Positions 9,002 through 17,434 of a stretch of DNA of 64,000 nucleotides are shown here, piece after piece. The stretch's first letter is position 1, and every line of letters starts with the position of its first letter. The DNA comes from Burkholderia glumae LMG 2196 = ATCC 33617 (GTDB lineage: Bacteria > Pseudomonadota > Gammaproteobacteria > Burkholderiales > Burkholderiaceae), in contig NZ_CP009434.1 of NCBI RefSeq assembly GCF_000960995.1, positions 1,178,001 through 1,242,000 on the forward strand. The letters are read 5' to 3'. Position numbers and translations under genes: made by a program. A model generated the notes under the pieces. It saw nothing but the letters and a program-made list of their open reading frames with translations. It had not been told where the DNA came from and made no database searches.

Positions 9002-10906
9002 ATGTACGACCTGCTGAAAACCATCGACGATCCGGCGGATCTGCGCCGCCTCGATCGCCGCCAACTGCAACCGCTCGCCGACGAGCTGCGCGCCTTCGTG
9101 CTCGACAGCGTGTCGAAGACGGGTGGCCATTTGTCGTCCAACCTCGGCACCGTCGAACTGACGCTGGCGTTGCACTACGTGTTCAACACGCCGGACGATC
9201 GCATCGTGTGGGATGTCGGCCACCAGACCTATCCTCACAAGATCCTGACCGGCCGTCGCGAGCAGATGGCCACGCTGCGCCAGTTCGACGGCATCTCGGG
9301 CTTCCCGCGCCGCTCGGAGTCGGTCTACGACACGTTCGGCACCGCGCACTCGAGCACCTCGATCTCGGCCGCGCTCGGCATGGCGATCGGCAGCCAGCTG
9401 AACGGCGACGACCGGTTCTCGATCGCCGTGATCGGTGACGGCGCGATGACGGCCGGCATGGCCTTCGAGGCGATGAACAACGCCGGCGTGTCGGAGCATG
9501 CCAAGCTGCTCGTGATCCTCAACGACAACGACATGTCGATCTCGCCGCCCGTGGGCGCGCTCAACCGCCATCTCGCGCGCCTGATGTCGGGCCGCTTCTA
9601 CGCGGCCGCGCGCGCCGGCGTGGAGCGCGTGCTGAGCGTCGCGCCGCCCGTGCTCGAACTCGCGCGCAAGCTCGAGGAGCACGCCAAGGGCATGGTCGTG
9701 CCGGCCACGCTGTTCGAGGAGTTCGGCTTCAACTACATCGGCCCGATCGACGGTCACGACCTCGATTCGCTGATCCCGACGCTGCAGAACATCAAGGAAC
9801 TGCGCGGCCCGCAGTTCCTGCACGTGGTCACGAAGAAGGGCCAGGGCTACAAGCTCGCCGAGGCCGACCCGGTGCTCTACCACGGCCCGGGCAAGTTCAA
9901 CCCGGCCGAAGGCATCAAGCCGTCGGCGGCGCCCGCCAAGAAGACCTACACGCAGGTGTTCGGCGAGTGGCTTTGCGACATGGCCGAGCTCGATGCGCGG
10001 GTGGTCGGCATCACGCCGGCGATGCGCGAGGGCTCGGGCATGGTCGAGTTCGAGAAGCGCTTCCCCGCGCGCTACTACGACGTCGGCATCGCCGAGCAGC
10101 ACGCCGTGACGTTCGCGGGCGGCCTCGCCACCGAAGGGCTCAAGCCGGTGGTGGCGATCTATTCGACGTTCCTGCAGCGCGCCTACGATCAGTTGATCCA
10201 CGACATCGCGCTGCAGAACCTGCCGGTGGTGTTCGCGATCGACCGGGCCGGCCTGGTCGGCGCCGACGGCGCGACGCACGCGGGCGCCTACGATCTCGCG
10301 TTTCTGCGCTGCATCCCGAACATGACCGTCATGGCCGCGTCCGACGAGGACGAGTGCCGTCAGATGCTCTACACGGCGGTGCAGCAGCCCAACCCGACGG
10401 CGGTGCGCTATCCGCGCGGCGCCGGTGCCGGCGTGCCCACCGTGAAGGCGATGACGGCGCTGCCGGTCGGCAAGGGCGAAGTGCGCCGCCGTTCGGCGCA
10501 GCCCGAGGGCAAGCGCGTGGCGATCCTCGCGTTCGGCACGATGGTCGCGCCGTCGCTCGCGGCGGCCGAGCAGATCGACGCCACCGTGGCCAACATGCGC
10601 TTCGTGAAGCCGGTGGACGCGGAGCTGATCCGCGAGCTCGCCGAGACGCACGACTACCTCGTGACGGTCGAGGAAGGCTGCGTGCAGGGCGGGGCCGGTT
10701 CGGCCTGCGTGGAAGCCCTGATGGAAAGTGGGGTTATCCGGCCCGTACTACAATTGGGCCTGCCCGATCGCTTCATCGATCATGGCGAGCCGGCCAAGCT
10801 GCTGTCGCTGTGCGGCCTCGATGCGGCGGGCATCGCGAAGTCGATTCGCGAGCGTTTCCTGAGCCAGTCCGCCGAGCTTGCCCGGCAGGCGAAGCGGGTG
10901 GCCTGA
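9002..10906 (+). CDS. dxs: 1-deoxy-D-xylulose-5-phosphate synthase
   Basis: First enzyme of the MEP isoprenoid pathway; joins pyruvate and glyceraldehyde 3-phosphate using thiamine diphosphate. The protein has 634 residues. HVWDVGHQTYPHK-like residues near 70-80, the thiamine-binding GDGAMTAGMAFEAMNNAG segment (about 149-166) with a later NDND, and the transketolase pyrimidine-domain motif DVGIAEQHAVTFAGG (about 360-374) are all present. ATG at 9002 gives the usual N-terminus (MYDLLKTIDDP). With ispA just upstream, the two genes supply early and middle isoprenoid steps. Confidence 0.97.
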   Translation: MYDLLKTIDDPADLRRLDRRQLQPLADELRAFVLDSVSKTGGHLSSNLGTVELTLALHYVFNTPDDRIVWDVGHQTYPHKILTGRREQMATLRQFDGISGFPRRSESVYDTFGTAHSSTSISAALGMAIGSQLNGDDRFSIAVIGDGAMTAGMAFEAMNNAGVSEHAKLLVILNDNDMSISPPVGALNRHLARLMSGRFYAAARAGVERVLSVAPPVLELARKLEEHAKGMVVPATLFEEFGFNYIGPIDGHDLDSLIPTLQNIKELRGPQFLHVVTKKGQGYKLAEADPVLYHGPGKFNPAEGIKPSAAPAKKTYTQVFGEWLCDMAELDARVVGITPAMREGSGMVEFEKRFPARYYDVGIAEQHAVTFAGGLATEGLKPVVAIYSTFLQRAYDQLIHDIALQNLPVVFAIDRAGLVGADGATHAGAYDLAFLRCIPNMTVMAASDEDECRQMLYTAVQQPNPTAVRYPRGAGAGVPTVKAMTALPVGKGEVRRRSAQPEGKRVAILAFGTMVAPSLAAAEQIDATVANMRFVKPVDAELIRELAETHDYLVTVEEGCVQGGAGSACVEALMESGVIRPVLQLGLPDRFIDHGEPAKLLSLCGLDAAGIAKSIRERFLSQSAELARQAKRVA

Positions 10907-10972
10907 CGCAGTGGACGGCTGGGCCGCCGGGCGGCCTGGCCGTCGTGTCCGGAACTGGCGTCCGGATCCGAA

Positions 10973-10996
10973 AACATGGGCCTGCGGGCCCATGTT
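10973..10996. other. Perfect 10-bp hairpin between dxs and folE2
   Basis: AACATGGGCC pairs exactly with GGCCCATGTT around a TGCG loop. There is no T-run on the plus strand; four A residues precede it, so it could end minus-strand transcripts, stabilise the dxs 3' end, or act in the folE2 leader. Confidence 0.5.
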
Positions 10997-11075
10997 GCAT
11001 TTCCGGCGTAGCGCCTCTGCTGGCGAGGGCGTGCGCCGGCTATGGCGCGCGACACAATAACAAGGATCGAACCAG

Positions 11076-11882
11076 ATGAACCAGATGAACCCCGGCTTCG
11101 CGATGCCCGACGTGCAGAGCACCGTCGATACGCGGCAGATCCCGATTCAGCGCGTCGGCGTGAAGGCGGTCCGGCATCCGCTGAGCGTGCGCGGCGGCAC
11201 CGGTGAGATTCAGCCGAGTGTCGGGACGTGGAATCTCGACGTGCAGCTGCCTGCCGACCAGAAGGGCACGCACATGTCGCGCTTCGTGGCGCTGCTCGAG
11301 GAAAACGACCAGCCGCTGACAGCCGAGGTGTTTCGCGGCCTGCTCGCGTCGATGCTCGTCAGGCTCGAGGCGCAGGCCGGCCGCATCGAGGTGTCGTTTC
11401 CGTATTTCGTGCGCAAGACGGCGCCCGTGTCGGGCGTGAAGAGCCTGCTCGACTATCAGGTGACGTTGGCAGGCGACCTGCGCGACGGCGTCACGCGGCT
11501 GTTCCTGAAGGTGCTCGTGCCGGTCACCAGCCTGTGCCCGTGTTCGAAGCAGATCTCGCAGTACGGTGCGCACAACCAGCGCTCGCACGTGACCATCGAC
11601 GCCGAGCTGAACGCCGACGTGCCGGCCGAGGATCTGATCCGGATCGCCGAGGAAGAGGCGTCATGCGAGCTGTGGGGGCTGCTCAAGCGCCCGGACGAAA
11701 AGTTCGTCACCGAGCGTGCCTATGAGAACCCGAAGTTCGTCGAGGATCTGGTGCGCGACGTCGCGCAGCGGCTCGACGCGGACGATCGGATCGCCGCCTA
11801 CGTGCTGGAGGCCGAGAACTTCGAGTCGATCCACAACCACAGCGCCTATGCGTTGATCGAGCGCGACAAGCGGATCGCCTGA
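11076..11882 (+). CDS. folE2: GTP cyclohydrolase FolE2 (type IB)
   Basis: Converts GTP to dihydroneopterin triphosphate, the first step of folate and queuosine-type pathways. Unlike FolE it can work with metals other than zinc. The protein has 268 residues. SLCPCSKQIS (about 149-158) holds the conserved metal Cys, and ENPKFVEDLVRDVA and the later ENFESIHNHSAYA segment are family hallmarks. ATG at 11076 follows AAGGAT; a second ATG lies three codons on. It is 169 bp from dxs and appears to be a separate unit. FolE2 is often zinc-regulated elsewhere, but no Zur-like site was recognised here. Confidence 0.92.
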   Translation: MNQMNPGFAMPDVQSTVDTRQIPIQRVGVKAVRHPLSVRGGTGEIQPSVGTWNLDVQLPADQKGTHMSRFVALLEENDQPLTAEVFRGLLASMLVRLEAQAGRIEVSFPYFVRKTAPVSGVKSLLDYQVTLAGDLRDGVTRLFLKVLVPVTSLCPCSKQISQYGAHNQRSHVTIDAELNADVPAEDLIRIAEEEASCELWGLLKRPDEKFVTERAYENPKFVEDLVRDVAQRLDADDRIAAYVLEAENFESIHNHSAYALIERDKRIA

Positions 11883-11956
11883 ATGCGGCGCGTGCAAGGG
11901 GCAAAGGCCTCCCCTCGTCGCGGCGGGGCGCTCGGGGGCGACGGCGCGCCCCGTGC

Positions 11957-12997
11957 TCAGCGAGCGAGCGCGGCCAGGTCCCACCTCGGCTTCACGGTGA
12001 ACGCGTAGTCGCGATTCGCCTGATCCGGCCAGCGTGCGAGGCGCAATGCGCCGGCCAGCGCGATCATCGCGCCGTTGTCGGTGCAGAGCGCGAGATCGGG
12101 GTAGTGGACCTCGAAGCCGCGCTGCTTCGCGGCGGCCGACAGTGCCGCGCGCAGTTGCCGATTCGCGCCGACGCCGCCTGCCACCACCAGACGTTTCAGC
12201 TTGGTCTGCTTCAGCGCCGCGAGCGATTTGGCGGCCAGCACATCGACGGCCGCGTCGACGAAGCCGCGCGCGAGATCGGCCTTCGCCGCATCGAGCGCTT
12301 CGCCTGCCGCGCCGCTCGCCTCGATCTTCTTCATCTGCGTGAGCACGGCCGTCTTCAGGCCGCTGAAGCTGAAATCGAGATCGCCCGAGTGCAGCATCGG
12401 CCGCGGCAGCGCGACCGCGCCGGGGGTGCCGTGCTCGGCCAGCTTCGAGACTTCCGGGCCGCCCGGATAGCCGAGGCCGATCAGCTTGGCGGTCTTGTCG
12501 AACGCTTCGCCGGCCGCGTCGTCGAGCGTTTCGCCCAGCGTCTCGTAGACGCCTACCCCGGTCACCCGCATCAGCTGCGTGTGGCCGCCCGACACCAGCA
12601 GCGCGACGAACGGGAACGGCGGCGGCGCATCCACCAGCAGCGGCGAGAGCAGATGCCCTTCGAGATGATGGATGCCGATAGCGGGCTTGTCCCAGGCCAT
12701 CGCCAGCGCGTTCGCGATGCTCGCGCCGACCAGCAGCGCGCCCGCGAGGCCAGGGCCTTGTGTGAACGCGATCGCGTCGACGTCCTCGTGCCGCGCGCCG
12801 CCTGCGGCGAACACCTGCTCGAGCAGCGGCAGCGCGCGGCGGATGTGATCGCGCGAGGCGAGCTCGGGCACGACGCCGCCGTATTCACGGTGCATGGCGA
12901 TCTGCGAATGGAGCGCGTGCGAGACGAGGCCGCGCTCGGTGTCGTAGAGCGCGAGGCCGGTTTCGTCGCACGAGCTTTCGATGCCGAGGACAAGCAT
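11957..12997 (-). CDS. tsaD: tRNA threonylcarbamoyladenosine synthase subunit TsaD
   Basis: Catalytic subunit that transfers threonylcarbamoyl from the AMP intermediate to A37 of tRNAs that read ANN codons. It has 346 residues. The start MLVLGIESSCDETG is the ASKHA-fold phosphate loop; the metal-binding HHLEGH segment lies near residue 112; FSFSGLKTAV and the C-terminal CTDNGAMIA segment are typical. The frame is open for 92 more codons upstream, but only the ATG at 12997 gives the family N-terminus. It is transcribed away from the YhiN-like gene, with 229 bp between starts. Confidence 0.96.
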   Translation of the reverse strand: MLVLGIESSCDETGLALYDTERGLVSHALHSQIAMHREYGGVVPELASRDHIRRALPLLEQVFAAGGARHEDVDAIAFTQGPGLAGALLVGASIANALAMAWDKPAIGIHHLEGHLLSPLLVDAPPPFPFVALLVSGGHTQLMRVTGVGVYETLGETLDDAAGEAFDKTAKLIGLGYPGGPEVSKLAEHGTPGAVALPRPMLHSGDLDFSFSGLKTAVLTQMKKIEASGAAGEALDAAKADLARGFVDAAVDVLAAKSLAALKQTKLKRLVVAGGVGANRQLRAALSAAAKQRGFEVHYPDLALCTDNGAMIALAGALRLARWPDQANRDYAFTVKPRWDLAALAR

Positions 12998-13226
12998 GGT
13001 TCGGTGGAGCGGCCGGAGGGCCGGATAGGCAATGGCAACCGGGCAGTATACCAGCGCGTCCCGTTTCGGCGCCTGGCCGGAGCGCGGGCGATGCCGCGCC
13101 GCAAGGCGATCGGGGCGGGCCGCTATCGGCATCGAGCGGATATTGCCGGTATTGCCGTGCGCGCGGCGCCGACCGTCGGCAGGCGGCAGGCGGGCAGCCG
13201 GGGCGACGGCGGTTACAATCCGCGCC

Positions 13227-14444
13227 ATGGAACATTTCGATATCGCCGTGATCGGCGCGGGCGCCGCCGGCATGATGAGCGCGGCCGTGGCCGGACAACT
13301 CGGGCGCCGCGTGGTGCTGATCGATCATTCGCCGCGCCTGGCGGAAAAGATCCGGATCTCGGGCGGCGGCCGCTGCAACTTCACCAACCTGAACGCCGGC
13401 CCCGACAACTATCTTTCACAGAATCCGCGCTTCTGCCGCTCGGCGCTGGCGCGCTACACGCCGCGCGACTTTCTCGCCCTGCTGGCGCGGCATCGCATCA
13501 GCTGGCACGAAAAACACAAGGGCCAGCTGTTCTGCGATCAGCTCAGCGACGGCATCATCGACGTGCTGAAGTCCGAATGCGACGCCGGCGGCATCGCCTG
13601 GCGGCGGCCGGTGGCGGTGGCAGCGGTGCGTCACGCCGAGGGCACCGGCTTCGCGCTCGACACGAACGCCGGCGCGATCGGGGCGAAGGCGCTGATCGTC
13701 GCCACGGGCGGGCTCTCGATCCCGAAGATCGGCGCGACCGATTTCGCCTACCGGCTCGCCAAGCAATTCGGCCACAAGCTGGTCGACACGCGCCCGGCGC
13801 TGGTGCCGCTGACCTTCGCGGCCGCCGACTGGGCGCCGTTTGCGGCGCTGTCTGGCGTCTCGCTCGAAGTGCGGGTGGCGACCGGGGGGAGAAAGGACGG
13901 CGGCGAGTTCGTCGAGGATCTGCTGCTCACGCACCGCGGCCTGTCCGGCCCCGGCATCCTGCAGATCTCGAGCTATTGGCGTCCCGGCGAGCCGATCCAC
14001 ATCGACCTGCTGCCGCGCGAGGACGCCACCGCCGCGCTGCTCGAGGCCAAGTCGGGCTCGAAGCGGCAGATCGGCGCGCTGCTGTCGGAGTGGGTGCCCG
14101 CCCGGCTCGCCCAGGTCTGGCTCGAGACGCAGCGCGTTGCCTCCGACGCGCGGCTCGCCGACCTGCCGGACAAGGCGCTGCGCCAGGTGGGCGCGGCGCT
14201 GTCGCGCTGGACGCTGGTGCCCGACGGCACCGAGGGCTACCGCAAGGCCGAGGTGACCAAGGGCGGCGTCGACACGCGCGAGCTGTCGTCGGCGACGATG
14301 ATGAGCGCGCGGGTGCCCGGCCTGTTCTTCATCGGCGAATCGGTCGACGTGACGGGCTGGCTTGGCGGCTACAACTTCCAGTGGGCCTGGGCCTCGGGCG
14401 TGGCCGCCGGGCAGGCCGCGGCCGAACTGACGGGAAGGACTTGA
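13227..14444 (+). CDS. NAD(P)/FAD-dependent oxidoreductase, HI0933/YhiN family
   Basis: Flavoprotein of 405 residues of unknown cellular reaction. The N-terminal Rossmann motif is GAGAAGMMSA (about 10-19); KIRISGGGRCNFTN (about 43-56) is the family signature; the C-terminal FAD motif lies near TGWLGGYNFQWAWASG (about 378-393). Members of this family are widely conserved and resemble the FAD domain of succinate dehydrogenase/TrmFO-type proteins. The ATG at 13227 is preceded by a spacer shared with tsaD. It ends 78 bp before rpsU and has its own transcription start upstream. Confidence 0.9.
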   Translation: MEHFDIAVIGAGAAGMMSAAVAGQLGRRVVLIDHSPRLAEKIRISGGGRCNFTNLNAGPDNYLSQNPRFCRSALARYTPRDFLALLARHRISWHEKHKGQLFCDQLSDGIIDVLKSECDAGGIAWRRPVAVAAVRHAEGTGFALDTNAGAIGAKALIVATGGLSIPKIGATDFAYRLAKQFGHKLVDTRPALVPLTFAAADWAPFAALSGVSLEVRVATGGRKDGGEFVEDLLLTHRGLSGPGILQISSYWRPGEPIHIDLLPREDATAALLEAKSGSKRQIGALLSEWVPARLAQVWLETQRVASDARLADLPDKALRQVGAALSRWTLVPDGTEGYRKAEVTKGGVDTRELSSATMMSARVPGLFFIGESVDVTGWLGGYNFQWAWASGVAAGQAAAELTGRT

Positions 14445-14471
14445 CGGGATAGTGCATTTGTGCAATCCGTC

Positions 14472-14480
14472 TGCTATACT
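14472..14480 (+). promoter_or_regulatory. Extended -10 promoter of rpsU
   Basis: TGCTATACT gives an extended -10 element (TG-N-TATACT) 42 bp upstream of the rpsU start, without a clear -35 hexamer. The same arrangement recurs in front of rpoD. Confidence 0.55.
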
Positions 14481-14522
14481 CCCTGATCTTTCTCCGTAAA
14501 ACTCACTTTTCTGTGACGGGTC

Positions 14523-14735
14523 ATGACGATCATTCGCGTTAAAGAAAACGAGCCTTTTGAAGTCGCGATGCGCCGCTTCAAGCGCACGATCGAGAAGAAC
14601 GGCTTGCTGACCGAGCTTCGTGCGCGCGAGTTTTACGAGAAACCCACGGCGGAGCGCAAGCGCAAGAAGGCGGCGGCCGTGAAGCGTCACTACAAGCGCA
14701 TTCGCAGCCAGACGCTGCCGAAGAAGCTCTACTGA
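14523..14735 (+). CDS. rpsU: 30S ribosomal protein S21
   Basis: Small basic 70-residue protein of the ribosomal small subunit, needed for pairing of the 16S 3' end with mRNA leaders. The sequence [19 protein letters not shown] and the Lys/Arg-rich tail ([18 protein letters not shown]) are diagnostic. It opens the macromolecular-synthesis cluster rpsU-yqeY-dnaG-rpoD. A strong terminator follows 98 bp downstream, so most transcripts probably stop there, giving much more S21 than primase. Confidence 0.98.
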
Positions 14736-14833
14736 GAGCGGCGCGAGTCACCCTATGTCGAAGCGCCGCCAGGCAGTCCGCGCGGCGTGCCGGTGGTCCC
14801 ATCCTGCAGGCTGTCGATGCCGGATTCGAGCAA

Positions 14834-14865
14834 ACCCGCTTGAGACACTCTCAAGCGGGTTTTTG
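14834..14865 (+). terminator. Intrinsic terminator after rpsU
   Basis: Perfect 10-bp stem ACCCGCTTGA / TCAAGCGGGT, closed further by a G-C pair, followed by a T-run (GTTTTTG). It separates rpsU from yqeY-dnaG. Confidence 0.9.
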
Positions 14866-14919
14866 TGTTGAGGTCCGGCATTCCGGCATTCGATGTTTTT
14901 TCCTCACCCGGGTAAAGCC

Positions 14920-15366
14920 ATGAGTTTGAAAGATCAGATCAGCGAAGACATGAAGACCGCCATGCGCGCCAAGGACACCCTGCGGCTCGGCACGATCCGG
15001 TTGCTGCTGTCCGCGATCAAGCAGCGCGAGGTCGACGAGCGCGTCACGCTCGACGACGCCGGCGTGACGACGATCGTCGAGCGGATGCTGAAGCAGCGCA
15101 AGGATTCGATCTCGCAGTTCCAGGCGGCCGGCCGCGACGACCTGGTCGCGCAGGAGCAGGCGGAAATGGCGGTGCTGATTGCCTACCTGCCGGCGCAATT
15201 GTCCGATGCCGAGGTGGCCGACGCCGTGCAGGAGGTGGTGGTCGCGCTCGGCGCGTCCGGCCCGCAGGATCTGGGCCGCGTGATGGCCGCGCTCAAGACC
15301 CGGCTGGCCGGCAAGGCCGACATGACGGCGGTGGCTGCGCTCGCCAAGGCGGCGCTCGTCAAGTAA
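14920..15366 (+). CDS. yqeY: GatB/YqeY domain protein
   Basis: 148-residue protein related to the tail domain of GatB, the tRNA amidotransferase subunit; its own role is unproven, though a link to translation is likely from the domain and from its place beside rpsU. MSLKDQISEDMKTAMRAKD at the start, LRLGTIRLLLSAIKQ, and the C-terminal GRVMAALKTRLAGKAD segment are characteristic. ATG at 14920 is preferred over an upstream alternative start at 14893. dnaG begins 53 bp after the stop, so the two are probably co-transcribed. Confidence 0.93.
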   Translation: MSLKDQISEDMKTAMRAKDTLRLGTIRLLLSAIKQREVDERVTLDDAGVTTIVERMLKQRKDSISQFQAAGRDDLVAQEQAEMAVLIAYLPAQLSDAEVADAVQEVVVALGASGPQDLGRVMAALKTRLAGKADMTAVAALAKAALVK

Positions 15367-15418
15367 GCGAAGGCGGGCACGCACGCCGTGCCCGCCGCGT
15401 TCGACCCAGGCCGCCGTC

Positions 15419-17305
15419 GTGATCCCGCATTCGTTTCTTCAGGACCTGCTCAACCGCGTCGATATCGTCGACGTGGTGGGCCGTTACGTCCAGCTGAAGA
15501 AGGGCGGTGCCAACTTCATGGGGCTCTGCCCGTTCCACAACGAGAAGAGCCCGTCGTTTACCGTCAGCCCGACCAAGCAGTTCTACCACTGCTTCGGCTG
15601 CGGCGCGCACGGCACCGCGATCGGCTTCCTGATGGAACACGCCGGGCTCACGTTTCCCGAGGCCGTCGAGCAGCTCGCGCAATCGGTCGGGCTGAGCGTG
15701 CCGCGCGAGCCCTCGCCGATGCGTGGCGGCGGTGGCTACGGCGGCCATGGCGGCGAGGGTGCGCCGCTGCCGGCCGTGTCGAAATCGTTGACCACGGCGC
15801 TGACCGACGTGATGCAGACCGCCTGCGACTACTATCGCAAGCAGCTGCGCGGCGCGCCGAACGCGATCCAGTATCTGAAGAAGCGCGGCCTGACGGGCGA
15901 GATCGCGCTGCGCTTCGGGCTCGGCTATGCGCCGGACGGCTGGCAGAACCTGGAGGAGGCGTTCGAGGACTACCGGCGCGAGGAGCTCGTCGAGGCCGGG
16001 CTCGTGATCGTCAGCGAGAAGACCGATGCGCAGGGCGCCGCGCGCCGCTACGACCGGTTCCGCGAGCGCATCATGTTTCCGATCCGCAACGTGAAGGGCG
16101 CCGTGATCGGCTTCGGCGGCCGCGTGCTCGACTCCGGCGAACCGAAGTACCTCAATTCGCCGGAAACGCCGCTCTTCAACAAGGGCAGCGAGTTGTACGG
16201 GCTGTTCGAGGCGCGCCTTGCGATCCGCGAGCACAAGTACGCATTGGTGGTGGAGGGCTACATGGACGTGGTCGCGCTCGCGCAACTCGGTTTCCCGAAC
16301 GCGGTGGCCACGCTCGGCACGGCCTGCACGCCGATCCATGTGCAGAAGCTGCTGCGGCAGACCGATACCGTGGTGTTCAGCTTCGACGGCGACTCGGCCG
16401 GCCGCCGCGCCGCGCGTCGCGCGCTCGAGGCCTGCCTGCCGCACGCGGCCGACAATCGGACGATCCGCTTCCTGTTCCTGCCGGCCGAGCACGATCCGGA
16501 CAGCTACGTGCGCGAGTTCGGCGCCGACGCGTTTTCCGAGCAGGTGCGCCGTGCCATGCCGCTGTCGCAGTTCCTGCTCAACGAGGCGATCCGCGACAAG
16601 GAACTCGACCAGCCGGAAGGGCGGGCCAAGGCCCTGTTCGACGCGAAGCCGCTGCTGCAGGCGCTGCCCGCCAACGCGCTGCGCGCGCAGATCATGCATA
16701 TGTTCGCCGATCGCCTCGACATCCCGTTCGAGGAAGTGGCGAGCCTGAGCGAGGTCGATGCGCGGATTCCCGCGCCGCTGCGCCAGGCACCCGCGCGCAA
16801 CGACCGCCGGCGCGTGACCGACCAGGAGAAGCGCGCGCTGCGCAACCTGATCATGCATCCGCGCATCGCGATGCTGCTCGACGACGACGAGATCGCCACG
16901 CTGCGCGGCTTGCCGAGAAATGGGGAACTGTTCGACGAGGTGCTCGGCCATGCGCGTGCACTGGGGGATGCGGCTGAATTCCGGCTGTTGCCCGACGTTC
17001 TACGCAGTTCGGCGAACGCGGAAACCTATGACGAAATCATTCGTGAAATTCTCGACTATGATGAAAACGTTCGCGATCTCATGTCGGATCCTGCCGAGGA
17101 CGGCGAGGCGCAGGAAACCGTGCGGGAGCGGGAGCGGATCGCGGGCGAGGAATTGAAGGCGGCCGTGCTGAAGATGCGCTACGACGCCTGTAACGACCGC
17201 TGCAACGAGCTGGCGAGGCTTTCGAAGCCGTCCCCGGAGGAGCTGGCCGAACTCGTCGTACTGAACCGCGCGCGTACCGAAATGAAGGCGCGGCTTGGCC
17301 TGTAA
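15419..17305 (+). CDS. dnaG: DNA primase
   Basis: Makes RNA primers for replication. 628 residues, starting with GTG at 15419 (MIPHSFLQDLL). The CHC2 zinc-finger ligands are seen in CPFH (about 40) and CFGC (about 60); the Toprim catalytic core shows VVEGYMDVVAL (about 278) with FDGDSAGRRA (about 322). The C-terminal helicase-binding region is present. A Gly-rich insert (MRGGGGYGGHGG, near residue 101) joins the zinc domain to the core. The gene lies between yqeY and rpoD as in the classic macromolecular-synthesis operon. Confidence 0.97.
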   Translation: MIPHSFLQDLLNRVDIVDVVGRYVQLKKGGANFMGLCPFHNEKSPSFTVSPTKQFYHCFGCGAHGTAIGFLMEHAGLTFPEAVEQLAQSVGLSVPREPSPMRGGGGYGGHGGEGAPLPAVSKSLTTALTDVMQTACDYYRKQLRGAPNAIQYLKKRGLTGEIALRFGLGYAPDGWQNLEEAFEDYRREELVEAGLVIVSEKTDAQGAARRYDRFRERIMFPIRNVKGAVIGFGGRVLDSGEPKYLNSPETPLFNKGSELYGLFEARLAIREHKYALVVEGYMDVVALAQLGFPNAVATLGTACTPIHVQKLLRQTDTVVFSFDGDSAGRRAARRALEACLPHAADNRTIRFLFLPAEHDPDSYVREFGADAFSEQVRRAMPLSQFLLNEAIRDKELDQPEGRAKALFDAKPLLQALPANALRAQIMHMFADRLDIPFEEVASLSEVDARIPAPLRQAPARNDRRRVTDQEKRALRNLIMHPRIAMLLDDDEIATLRGLPRNGELFDEVLGHARALGDAAEFRLLPDVLRSSANAETYDEIIREILDYDENVRDLMSDPAEDGEAQETVRERERIAGEELKAAVLKMRYDACNDRCNELARLSKPSPEELAELVVLNRARTEMKARLGL

Positions 17306-17377
17306 TGGCGGGGCTGTCCGCAGGCGGCCAATCGGGAAGGAAGTGACTAACGGGGAAGGAAGAGGCTTACCCCAACG

Positions 17378-17386
17378 TGCTATAAT
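17378..17386 (+). promoter_or_regulatory. Extended -10 promoter of rpoD
   Basis: TGCTATAAT is a consensus extended -10 element 49 bp upstream of the rpoD start; no good -35 is visible. It suggests rpoD can be transcribed apart from dnaG. Confidence 0.65.
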
Positions 17387-17434
17387 ACAAGGTTTTCAGC
17401 GGTTTGTTTTCTGAGCACAGAGGCGAAATTCGCA

